From the NCBI GenBank assembly GCA_023402175.1, contig JAEXCN010000378.1:1-20545 (forward strand): 20,545 nucleotides of DNA, given 5' to 3'. A program made the translations under genes and the position numbers. Positions 6,723 to 13,559 of this stretch are shown here, in pieces (the first letter of the stretch is position 1; the number at the start of each line of letters is the position of its first letter). The notes under the pieces are model-generated. The model saw only the letters and a program-made list of their open reading frames with translations. It made no database searches and was not told the origin of the DNA. Source of the DNA: Pseudomonadota bacterium. GTDB lineage: Bacteria; Myxococcota_A; Polyangia; Polyangiales; Polyangiaceae.

Positions 6723-8333
6723 TCAGCCAGCCCGCGCAAACAGCTTTGCGTAGTAGTCGCTGATTGCGTCGCCGCCGAGGCGCGTGAAAAAGGTCGAGTA
6801 CGCCATCCAGATCGCGAGCCCGTTCAGGTCGCGGAACATCGGCGGCAAGAAACGCGGCGGCTTCACGACGCCGTCGTTGACGCGCCGCGCGAGGACCGGG
6901 ACGTCCTCGTGTGCGACCTTACCGACGAACAGATACGGCAGCAGGTCGACGCGGTTGTGCTGGATGGCGCTCCGGATGAACGCGTAGTTGAGGACGATGC
7001 CCTTGCAGTAGCAGGCGTCCTTCGTGAACGGCGCTCCGCCGTCGATCACGCCGCCGCGGAAGATCCGCCGCGTGTTGTGGAAGCACTCCTCCTCGTCGTA
7101 GCCCTCCGTGCGGAACCACTCGAAGACGTCGAGGAAGCTCGCGCCGTCCTCGGCCTTGTCGACGGCGAGCACGCGATCGTTCAGGCGCCTCGCCCGTCGC
7201 GGGTACGTCCGGAACGTGAAGATCTCGCAGAGCGCCGCGAGGCCCTCCTGAACCGTCGTCGTCCGCGGAGGTCCCTTCGCGAGCCAGCGCGCGACCGTCT
7301 GCGCCTGACCGTTCAGCGACGTCGCGACGTGGACCCATCCTTCGTGTACCTCGAGGATGTCGATGTCCCGCTGGGAGAACTTCGCGCCCGAACGGATCTT
7401 CACGTAGTCGCTGCCCGCGGCCGCATCGCTGAGGATCGTGTCGTCGATCTCGACGCGAACCGCGGCGTCGCCGAAGTAGCTCGTGAGCCGGTGATTCAGC
7501 TCCGCGGCTGCATCGGCGGCCGGGATGTTTCGCTCGTACTGGATGCCGAGGAGCGTCTCGTCGATGTTCGTCAGGATCTCGTAGAGAAGGTGCCCGAGGT
7601 CGCGCAAGGTCGCGATGCCGTCGGGGAACTTGTCCTTCGGTGACCCATAGAGCTTGCGCGAGTACGCGTAGAAGACGGGCGTGCCACGCGCCGCGAGCAT
7701 GCGGACGACGTCACGGAACTCGAGGGCGGTCCGACCGAGGATCGCGCCGATCGCGTCGCTCTCTCCGAGCTCGCGATCGACGTCGCGGGCGATCTCCTCG
7801 AAGACGGCGACCTTGGCGCTCGGATCGAAGCCGAGCGGGCTCCTGTCGTAGTACTCGGGGTCGACCTTCGGCAGCTCGCGGTAGCGCGATTTCTTGAACT
7901 GCTCCTCGACGTCGTTGTCCCAGCGAATCGCCTGAAGGACGCGGATCTCCTTTTGCGCGTCGACGATGCGCTGCGCGAGCCCCGCGACGATCTCCTTGTA
8001 GCTCCGCCACGGACCGGCCGCAGGCAGCGGCGGGATCGACGGGTGGTGCGGCTCTTCCTCGCTCGAGGGAGGCGCTGGACGCGACGGACGCGGCGGCGGC
8101 GGAATGCTCCCGGCCTTCGGCTTCTTCAGCTCGATCTCGCCGACGGCGCGGGTCGACGAAGGCGGCGCGGGAGGCAGGCTGCCGCTCGCACGGCCGCTGT
8201 GCCCGTTGCCGTTTCCGTTCTTCTCCTTCGCTTCTTTCGCCTCGGTCTTGGCTTCCGCTTTGGGCCTGGACGTGTCTTCTTCGTCCTTGCCTTTGCGACG
8301 TTCGCTCTCCCCCGAGGACGCGCGATCGGCCAT
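6723..8333 (-). CDS. DUF1704 / QEGLA-motif metallopeptidase-like protein
   Basis: 536 residues from the ATG at 8333, chosen because GAGG sits five bases before it; an upstream start at 8366 lacks such a site. Residues 1-105 are low complexity: Lys/Glu/Ala-rich, then Pro/Ser-rich. The rest matches the flavohemoglobin expression-modulating QEGLA family (DUF1704), with the zinc-site pattern His330-Glu331-x3-His335 (VHEGWVH) and Glu363 in VQEGLAAL, plus the RRIFRGG and FTKDACY segments. The same family includes eukaryotic MATCAP tubulin tyrosine carboxypeptidases, so a carboxypeptidase-type activity is a fair inference; the bacterial substrate is unknown. No signal peptide, so it is probably cytosolic. 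It leads the operon with the Cys-rich gene. Confidence 0.93.
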   Translation of the reverse strand: MADRASSGESERRKGKDEEDTSRPKAEAKTEAKEAKEKNGNGNGHSGRASGSLPPAPPSSTRAVGEIELKKPKAGSIPPPPRPSRPAPPSSEEEPHHPSIPPLPAAGPWRSYKEIVAGLAQRIVDAQKEIRVLQAIRWDNDVEEQFKKSRYRELPKVDPEYYDRSPLGFDPSAKVAVFEEIARDVDRELGESDAIGAILGRTALEFRDVVRMLAARGTPVFYAYSRKLYGSPKDKFPDGIATLRDLGHLLYEILTNIDETLLGIQYERNIPAADAAAELNHRLTSYFGDAAVRVEIDDTILSDAAAGSDYVKIRSGAKFSQRDIDILEVHEGWVHVATSLNGQAQTVARWLAKGPPRTTTVQEGLAALCEIFTFRTYPRRARRLNDRVLAVDKAEDGASFLDVFEWFRTEGYDEEECFHNTRRIFRGGVIDGGAPFTKDACYCKGIVLNYAFIRSAIQHNRVDLLPYLFVGKVAHEDVPVLARRVNDGVVKPPRFLPPMFRDLNGLAIWMAYSTFFTRLGGDAISDYYAKLFARAG

Positions 8334-8403
8334 TCTTTCCTCATTTTTGCACCGCAAAGGGCGCAACTTCCAGCAAATTACGCAGTTCCGTCGGGCTCAG
8401 GTC

Positions 8404-8469
8404 TTTGCTCGTCCGATGTTTGCTCGTCCCATCTCCCCTGTTCCGCCTGCTCCGCTTGCTCCGCTTGCT
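8404..8469. repeat. direct repeats in the divergent region before the MOSC gene
   Basis: A 14-base direct repeat with one mismatch (TTTGCTCGTCCGAT at 8404-8417 and TTTGCTCGTCCCAT at 8419-8432) is followed by three 9-base units (CCGCCTGCT at 8443-8451, then CCGCTTGCT at 8452-8460 and 8461-8469). This lies in the 196-base region between two divergent starts (8333 minus, 8530 plus). No other element is evident there; regulatory use or simple slippage are both possible. Confidence 0.6.
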
Positions 8470-8529
8470 CCGATCGCACGAACAAGCTCGTCGCTCGTCG
8501 GAAGGATCGGCTCCTGCTAGGTCACCAGC

Positions 8530-9345
8530 GTGCGCATTGCCTCACTCCACGTCTATCCCGTGAAGGGCGCTCGCGGCATCACGCTCCAGCGTGCGGACGT
8601 GCTCGCGTCGGGCATCCGTCACGATCGCCGCTTCATGGTGCTCGATGCCGCCGGGGCGTTCGTCACCCAGCGCAAGCATCCGCGCATGGCGCTCGTCGAT
8701 GTCGCGCTCGAGGGCGATCGCATGGTGATCTCCGCCGCCGGGATGAACGCGTCCGTACCGCTCGCGCCCGAGCGCGGACCGCGCCGGCGCGTGAAGGTCT
8801 GGGACGACGAGGTCGAAGCGATCGACGTCGGCGGCGAAGGTGCTGAGCTCTTTTCCACCCACCTCGGCGAGCGCTGCTCGCTGGTCTTCATGCCGGACGA
8901 CGTCATCCGGCCCGTCGAAACGCCGTACGGACTGCCCGGCGATCGCGTCGGCTTCGCCGATGCTTACCCGGTGCTCGTCGCGTCGCTCTCGTCGCTCGCC
9001 GATCTCAACGCGCGGCTCGTGAAGAAGGGCTCGAGCGCCGTGCCGATGGCACGCTTTCGCCCGAGCATCGTCGTCGAAGGCGGTGAGCCGTACGCGGAGG
9101 AGCAGGCCGCGATCGCGCACGTCGGCTCGCTTCGCCTCCGCATGCCGAAGCGCTGCGCGCGCTGCGAGGTCGTGACGGTCGATCCGGTCACGGCGCAGAC
9201 GAGCAAGGAGCCGCTCCGCACGCTCGCGCAGTACCGGACGGAGCGAAACAACGTGTACTTCGCGGTGAACGCGATTCCGGATCTCGATCCGAACGCGTCC
9301 GCCGAAATTCGCGTCGGCGATCCCGTCCGCTACGAGCTCGCGTAG
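8530..9345 (+). CDS. MOSC-domain protein (YcbX / mARC-like)
   Basis: 271 residues: a MOSC N-terminal beta-barrel domain (about 1-110, beginning IASLHVYPVKGARGITLQ) followed by a MOSC domain (about 125-270). The segment CARCEVVTVDP (Cys209, Cys212) then LRTLAQYR matches the molybdenum-cofactor-binding part of YcbX and mitochondrial amidoxime-reducing component proteins, where a cysteine in this motif ligates Mo. The likely role is reduction of N-hydroxylated compounds with an external electron donor. Unlike E. coli YcbX there is no C-terminal ferredoxin domain, so the donor must be separate and is not nearby. GTG start at 8530; the ribosome site is weak (AGG at 8520-8522 region). It converges with the MoxR gene, 12 bases apart. 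Confidence 0.9.
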   Translation: MRIASLHVYPVKGARGITLQRADVLASGIRHDRRFMVLDAAGAFVTQRKHPRMALVDVALEGDRMVISAAGMNASVPLAPERGPRRRVKVWDDEVEAIDVGGEGAELFSTHLGERCSLVFMPDDVIRPVETPYGLPGDRVGFADAYPVLVASLSSLADLNARLVKKGSSAVPMARFRPSIVVEGGEPYAEEQAAIAHVGSLRLRMPKRCARCEVVTVDPVTAQTSKEPLRTLAQYRTERNNVYFAVNAIPDLDPNASAEIRVGDPVRYELA

Positions 9346-9357
9346 CGGACCGGACCG

Positions 9358-10446
9358 TCACTCCACGCTCTCGACGACCTTCCGGAGGACGTCGGTGTCG
9401 CGCACGCCCTCGGCTTCGGCTCGGTAGCTCATCACGAGGCGGTGCCGGAGGACGGGGATGACGAGCGCGCGCACGTCCTCGACGTCCGCCGCAGCCTCGC
9501 CGCGGAGCGCCGCGCGGGCCTTGGCCGCGAAGATGAGCGCCTGCGAGCCGCGGGGGCCGGCGCCGAAGCGGACGTATTCGGTGACCTCGCGCGGAGCATT
9601 CGTCGACTGCCCGCCGCGCCCGTCCTTCGGACGCGTTGCGCGTCCGAGCGCGACGGCGAGGCTGATCGCGGCGTCCGTCACGGGGATCCGTGGAACGAGC
9701 GCCTGGAGCGCGCGTACGTCGTTCGACGTGAGGACGCGCGGGATCGTGCCGGCATCCGCGCTCGTCGTGCGCCGCGCAATCTCGCGCTCCTCCGCTTCGG
9801 ACGGATAGTCGACGTGGATCTCGAGGAGGAAGCGATCGAGCTGCGCCTCCGGAAGCGGGTACGTGCCTTCCTGCTCGATCGGATTGCGCGTCGCGAACAC
9901 CTGGAACGGATCCGGCAGCTCGTGCGTGCGCGTTCCGACCGTGACCCGCCGCTCCTGCATCGCCTGGAGCAGCGCCGCCTGCGTCTTCGGCGGAGTGCGG
10001 TTGATCTCGTCGGCGAGGATCAGGTTGTGGAAGATCGGGCCCGGGAGGAAGCGGACGCGCCGGTGGACGACGCCCTGGTTGTCTTCGTCTTCCTGCAGGA
10101 CGTCGGTGCCCGTGATGTCCGCCGGAAGGAGGTCGGGCGTGAACTGCACGCGCCCGAAGGACAAGTCGAGCGCCTCGGCCAGCGAGGCGACGAGAAGCGT
10201 CTTCGCGAGCCCCGGCACGCCGACGAGGAGCGCGTGACCGCGCGCGAGGAGCGCGATCAACATCAGGTCGACGACCTCCTCCTGACCGACGACCTTACGA
10301 CCGATGGCGTCGTGGAGCGCCTTGCTGGCGGCGGCCGCACGGGCGAGGAGCTCGACGTCGCTGGTCACGCTGGGGACACCGGCCGCACGCGGCACATCGC
10401 TCGCGCTCGCCTGGCCCGCGGGAGGAGGGGCATTGCTCACGTTCAA
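9358..10446 (-). CDS. MoxR-family AAA+ ATPase
   Basis: 362 residues. Walker A GVPGLAKT (76-83), Walker B LILADEINR (142-150), sensor 1 Asn188 in ATRNPIEQEGTYPLPEAQLDRF with the Arg205 finger, and the helical lid domain at about 260-350. MoxR ATPases act as chaperones that insert cofactors or mature partner complexes, often with a downstream DUF58 and VWA protein. Those partners are not next to it here: the gene after it is a convergent MOSC gene. The N-terminal 30 residues are a Pro/Ala/Ser-rich extension. The longest frame begins at TTG 10446; GTG at 10440 is equally possible and no clear ribosome site decides. Reads away from the small membrane-protein gene. Confidence 0.93.
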   Translation of the reverse strand: MNVSNAPPPAGQASASDVPRAAGVPSVTSDVELLARAAAASKALHDAIGRKVVGQEEVVDLMLIALLARGHALLVGVPGLAKTLLVASLAEALDLSFGRVQFTPDLLPADITGTDVLQEDEDNQGVVHRRVRFLPGPIFHNLILADEINRTPPKTQAALLQAMQERRVTVGTRTHELPDPFQVFATRNPIEQEGTYPLPEAQLDRFLLEIHVDYPSEAEEREIARRTTSADAGTIPRVLTSNDVRALQALVPRIPVTDAAISLAVALGRATRPKDGRGGQSTNAPREVTEYVRFGAGPRGSQALIFAAKARAALRGEAAADVEDVRALVIPVLRHRLVMSYRAEAEGVRDTDVLRKVVESVE

Positions 10447-10574
10447 GCTGTTCGCACGACGGCGGCCAGCCTGTCAAAGGCGGTGTCGCCGGGAGCCTCT
10501 CCTCCAGCTTGCGAGCCCCCGGACGGGGCGAGGTTGCGACGCGCGGCCCATGCGTGTAGACGCCAGGGCCAGGG

Positions 10575-10841
10575 ATGCGACAGCCCAGCCCTTCTGCCCT
10601 CGCGCTTTCGGCGCATCCAGCCCCGAGCGCGACCGAGATCGTGACGCGGCCGGAGCCCGGGCTTGCCCGGGGCACGTGGGAGGCTCCCGCGTGGGCCTTC
10701 TGGGTCATGCTGGCCGTCGTCGTCCTCGGTGCTGCGGCGTACGTGCTGCATCGCCTCGGGCTATTGCGAATCCGAAGAAAGACGGAGCAAGGGACCGGCC
10801 CCGCCGCACCTCCCGCCTCCTCTAGAATGCGACGCTCGTGA
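10575..10841 (+). CDS. small single-pass membrane protein coupled to the UPF0104 gene
   Basis: 88 residues, unrecognised. A Ser/Ala/Pro-rich N-terminus is followed by one hydrophobic segment (about residues 39-59, AWAFWVMLAVVVLGAAAYVL) and an Arg/Lys-rich tail, predicting an inner-membrane anchor with the basic tail inside. The case for a real gene is its TGA, which overlaps the GTG of the following UPF0104 gene as GTGA (10838-10841), the same coupling seen elsewhere in the window, and the coherent membrane segment. The start is uncertain: ATG 10575 has only CAGGG upstream. It could be a subunit or regulator of the multi-pass neighbour; that is inference from position only. Confidence 0.6.
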   Translation: MRQPSPSALALSAHPAPSATEIVTRPEPGLARGTWEAPAWAFWVMLAVVVLGAAAYVLHRLGLLRIRRKTEQGTGPAAPPASSRMRRS

Positions 10842-11836
10842 AGAACAATCTCCGCCGCATCCTCGTTGCGATGCTCCTCGGCGTCTGCGTCTACGGCGCC
10901 TTCGTCGTCTACAAGGGCGTCGGCGAGATCGGCCGCTCGCTCCAGCACTTCAAGGTGAGCGCCTTCGTCGCCGCGTGCGCGCTGGCGTTCGGCAACTACG
11001 TCCTTCGCTACTTGAAGTGGGAGTTCTATCTCGCGCGCCTCGACATCCGCGGCGTGAAGAAGATGGACAGCTTCCTCACGTTCCTCTCCGGGTTCGTCCT
11101 CACGGTGACTCCCGGAAAGATCGGCGAGGTCTTCAAGTCGCTCATCCTCTTCGAGACGTACGGCGTCGCGATGACGAAGACGGCGCCGATCGTCGTCGCT
11201 GAGCGCGCGACCGACGTCGTCGGCATCGTCCTCTTGATCATCGCGAGCGCCGCGCTCGGGTTCTCGGGCGGCCTGCTCTGGGCAGGTATCGGTGCCGGCC
11301 TCGTCCTCGTCCTCTTGGTCGTCATCGGCCACCGCGGGCTGTCGCTCTGGATGATCAGCCTCGTCGCTCGCCTGCCCGGCCGCGCGGGCCAGATCGCGCC
11401 GAAGCTCGAGGCAGCGTACGAGAGCCTCGCGACGATGCTGAAGCCGTCGAACCTGTTCTTGCCGAGCGCCCTCAGCGCAGGTGCCTGGATGCTCGAGTGC
11501 CTCGCGCTCTGGGTGATCCTCGGCGGCTTCGGCGAATCGACCAGCGTCGCGCTCTCGACGTTCTTCTACGCGACGAGCACGCTCGTCGGTGCGATCGTCC
11601 CCGTGCCCGGCGGCCTCGGGGTCACCGAGAGCGCGCTCATGGGCCAGATGACGACGGTGGGCCACGTCGAGGGCAGCACCGCGACCGCCGCGATGATCCT
11701 CGTCCGCTTCGCGACGCTCTGGTTCGCGGTCCTCGTCGGCTTCGTCGCGCTCTCGCTGATGAAGCGCCGCTTCCCCGGCCTCCTCGCGAAAGACGCGAAG
11801 GACCCCGCGCCGGCGAAGACGGGCGAAGCCGCCTGA
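10838..11836 (+). CDS. LPG-synthase-TM / UPF0104 multi-pass membrane protein
   Basis: 332 residues with about seven or eight hydrophobic segments (about 8-25, 41-58, 78-92, 124-142, 147-165, 207-229, 240-257, 284-308). Family motifs are TPGKIGEVFKS (91-101), ERATDVVG (122-129) and PVPGGLGVTES (255-265), typical of the lysylphosphatidylglycerol synthase transmembrane region (flippase-like) proteins. It lacks the cytosolic tRNA-dependent transferase domain of MprF, so it is more likely a lipid or lipid-linked sugar flippase-type protein than an LPG synthase. GTG start overlaps the small membrane-protein stop. The C-terminal 25 residues are Lys/Ala/Pro-rich. Converges with the pseudouridine synthase gene. 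Confidence 0.9.
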   Translation: MKNNLRRILVAMLLGVCVYGAFVVYKGVGEIGRSLQHFKVSAFVAACALAFGNYVLRYLKWEFYLARLDIRGVKKMDSFLTFLSGFVLTVTPGKIGEVFKSLILFETYGVAMTKTAPIVVAERATDVVGIVLLIIASAALGFSGGLLWAGIGAGLVLVLLVVIGHRGLSLWMISLVARLPGRAGQIAPKLEAAYESLATMLKPSNLFLPSALSAGAWMLECLALWVILGGFGESTSVALSTFFYATSTLVGAIVPVPGGLGVTESALMGQMTTVGHVEGSTATAAMILVRFATLWFAVLVGFVALSLMKRRFPGLLAKDAKDPAPAKTGEAA

Positions 11837-11843
11837 TCCGGGC

Positions 11844-11868
11844 GCCGGCGGGCTAGCTCGCCCGCGGC
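11844..11868. terminator. hairpin between convergent UPF0104 and pseudouridine synthase genes
   Basis: GCC (11844-11846), a bulged G, GCGGGC (11848-11853), loop TAGCTC, GCCCGC (11860-11865), GGC (11866-11868): nine pairs with one bulge, filling most of the 40-base gap between stops at 11836 and 11877. No T-run on either side, so if it terminates transcription it does so bidirectionally without a classical U-tract. Confidence 0.5.
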
Positions 11869-11876
11869 GACGCCGC

Positions 11877-13001
11877 TCAGGGGATCGCGCGTAGCGTGGC
11901 GAGCGCGAGCTGGAAGTCCGCCGGCGGATCGACCTCGAAGCGCATCTTCTCGCCCGTCATCGGGTGGACGAACCCGAGGACGCGCGCATGGAGCGCCTGG
12001 CGATCGAGCGCGATCGCCGCTTCGCGGAGGATCTCGTGCTTCGGGAGCTTGCCGTAGAGCGGATCGCCGAGGATCGGCGTGCGATTGTCGGCGAGGTGAA
12101 CGCGGATCTGATGCGTGCGGCCCGTCTCGAGGCGGCACGCAACGTACGTCGCGTGCGGGCCGAAGCGCTCGAGCGGTCTCACGTGTGTGACCGCGCGCTT
12201 GCCGGTCTTCACCTTCGAGGAGAACCGGATGCGATCCGTCGGATGACGGCCGTGGAGCGTGTCGAACGTCTGCGCCTTGACGTCGCCGACGCAGATCGCG
12301 ACGTATTCGCGATCGATCGTGTGGGCCGCGAACTGCTGCTTCAGGTGCTCGCGCGCGCGCGCATGACGGGCGACGACCATCAGGCCGCTCGTTCCCTTGT
12401 CGAGCCTGTGGACGATCCCCGGCCGGCTGCGGTCGACGTCGGGAGCGCCGCTCGTCGGGACGGCGTTCGCCTCCTCGCCTTCGTCCTTCGCCGACTTCGA
12501 TCGGTGCGCCGTCTTCGCCTTCCCACTGGTCGCCTTCCCGCCGGTCGCCTTCCCACCTGTCTCCGGCGTGCGCGCCGAGACCGGCGGCGGCTCGTCGATC
12601 TCTTCCTCGTCGTCCGGCAGATCGAACACGCCGCGCGCGAGCAGGCCGTTCACGAGCGTGCCGCTCTCGTGACCGCGGGCCGGATGCACGACGAGCCCCG
12701 CAGGCTTGTCGAGTACGATGACGGCATCATCCATGTAGACGACGTCGAACTCGACGCCGGCGTCGGCCATCGCGTCCGTTCGCGGGGGCGGCTCAGGCTC
12801 GACCGCGATGCGTGCGCCTTCACGCAGCTTCTCGGAGGCCTTCTTGACGATGCCGTCGACCTTGACGCCGCCGTGCTCGATCCACCGCTGGAGCTCGGTC
12901 CGCGACGGACCGCCGTCCATCGCCGACAGCGTCGACGCAAGGAATCGGTCGAGCCGCGTACCCTCGGCTTCGCGCGGAACGACGAGGAGGATGGGTTGCA
13001 T
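11877..13001 (-). CDS. RluD-type 23S rRNA pseudouridine synthase with a low-complexity insertion
   Basis: 374 residues. Domains: an S4-like RNA-binding domain (about 15-70), then the RluA-family catalytic domain with the strand DDAVIVLDKPAGLVVHP (91-107), catalytic Asp201 in HRLDKGTSGLMVV, and LETGRTHQIRVH (291-302). The order S4 plus catalytic domain points to RluD, which isomerises uridines in helix 69 of 23S rRNA, but RluC-like specificity cannot be excluded. Between LVNGLLARG and RPGIVHRL there are about 65 residues (about 126-192) where E. coli-type enzymes have roughly 15; the insert is acidic, then Lys/Gly/Thr-rich with the short repeat GGKAT. GGAGG precedes the ATG by 8 bases. It lies 62 bases downstream of the 87-residue gene. 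Confidence 0.93.
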   Translation of the reverse strand: MQPILLVVPREAEGTRLDRFLASTLSAMDGGPSRTELQRWIEHGGVKVDGIVKKASEKLREGARIAVEPEPPPRTDAMADAGVEFDVVYMDDAVIVLDKPAGLVVHPARGHESGTLVNGLLARGVFDLPDDEEEIDEPPPVSARTPETGGKATGGKATSGKAKTAHRSKSAKDEGEEANAVPTSGAPDVDRSRPGIVHRLDKGTSGLMVVARHARAREHLKQQFAAHTIDREYVAICVGDVKAQTFDTLHGRHPTDRIRFSSKVKTGKRAVTHVRPLERFGPHATYVACRLETGRTHQIRVHLADNRTPILGDPLYGKLPKHEILREAAIALDRQALHARVLGFVHPMTGEKMRFEVDPPADFQLALATLRAIP

Positions 13002-13063
13002 CGGGTCGCCTCCTCGCCTCCTCCCCCTCGCGTTCGAGGCCGTGGCGAGCGCGCTGTCGCGCG

Positions 13064-13327
13064 CTACCAGATCCTCGACTTGATGTGCCCCTTGGCCTTG
13101 ATCAGGATGTCGACCAGCGCCCGATCGTAGAAGTTCTTCGGGTAGAGCTCTGGCGCGACACGGCGCTTGTAGAGCGCGCGGCCCTCCTCGATTTCCTCGG
13201 CGAGCGTCTCGAACAGGTTGTCGTTCGTGATGCCGTTGACGATCTTCTCTTCGTTGTAGAGCGACAGGTCGCTCGCGATCGCTCGGGCCAGGCGGCGTGC
13301 GGCTTCCTCGGTCTCGATGAGCGGCAT
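13064..13327 (-). CDS. small conserved-looking hypothetical protein
   Basis: 87 residues, no assigned function. ATG at 13327 is chosen because GAGGAG lies just upstream and the longer frame to 13669 would run through the divergent promoter region and into the FAAL gene. The protein is strongly patterned, helical and charged: ARRLARAIASDLSLYNEEKI, then EEIEEGRALYKRRVAPEL and a C-terminal ILIKAKGHIKSRIW. No cysteine, membrane segment or signal peptide. From memory it looks like a small protein conserved in deltaproteobacterial genomes, often beside cell-division or RNA genes, but I cannot name a family. Same strand as the pseudouridine synthase gene, 62 bases upstream of it. Confidence 0.8.
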   Translation of the reverse strand: MPLIETEEAARRLARAIASDLSLYNEEKIVNGITNDNLFETLAEEIEEGRALYKRRVAPELYPKNFYDRALVDILIKAKGHIKSRIW

Positions 13328-13559
13328 CGTGGGGATCTCCTCGCGGGGCTCCGCACCTTCGACGGTCAAGACACGTACGAGATGCGGACGATCAGTATCG
13401 CGAAGCCGGCAGGAGGATGTCAAAGGGGCCGCATGGGAACGTCTGCCGTGCTTCCGCGAGGATGAGCCGCGCCGGGCATCGCGCCCTCGCCCGACTGGTC
13501 TGACGCCCGACCACGACGGCTCCCGAACAATGACGAGATTCTGATAGAACCGTCTTGAT

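Noticed and set aside
10295..11665. Minus-strand 456-residue frame
   Set aside because: Antisense to the UPF0104 gene, highly charged, without a recognisable motif.
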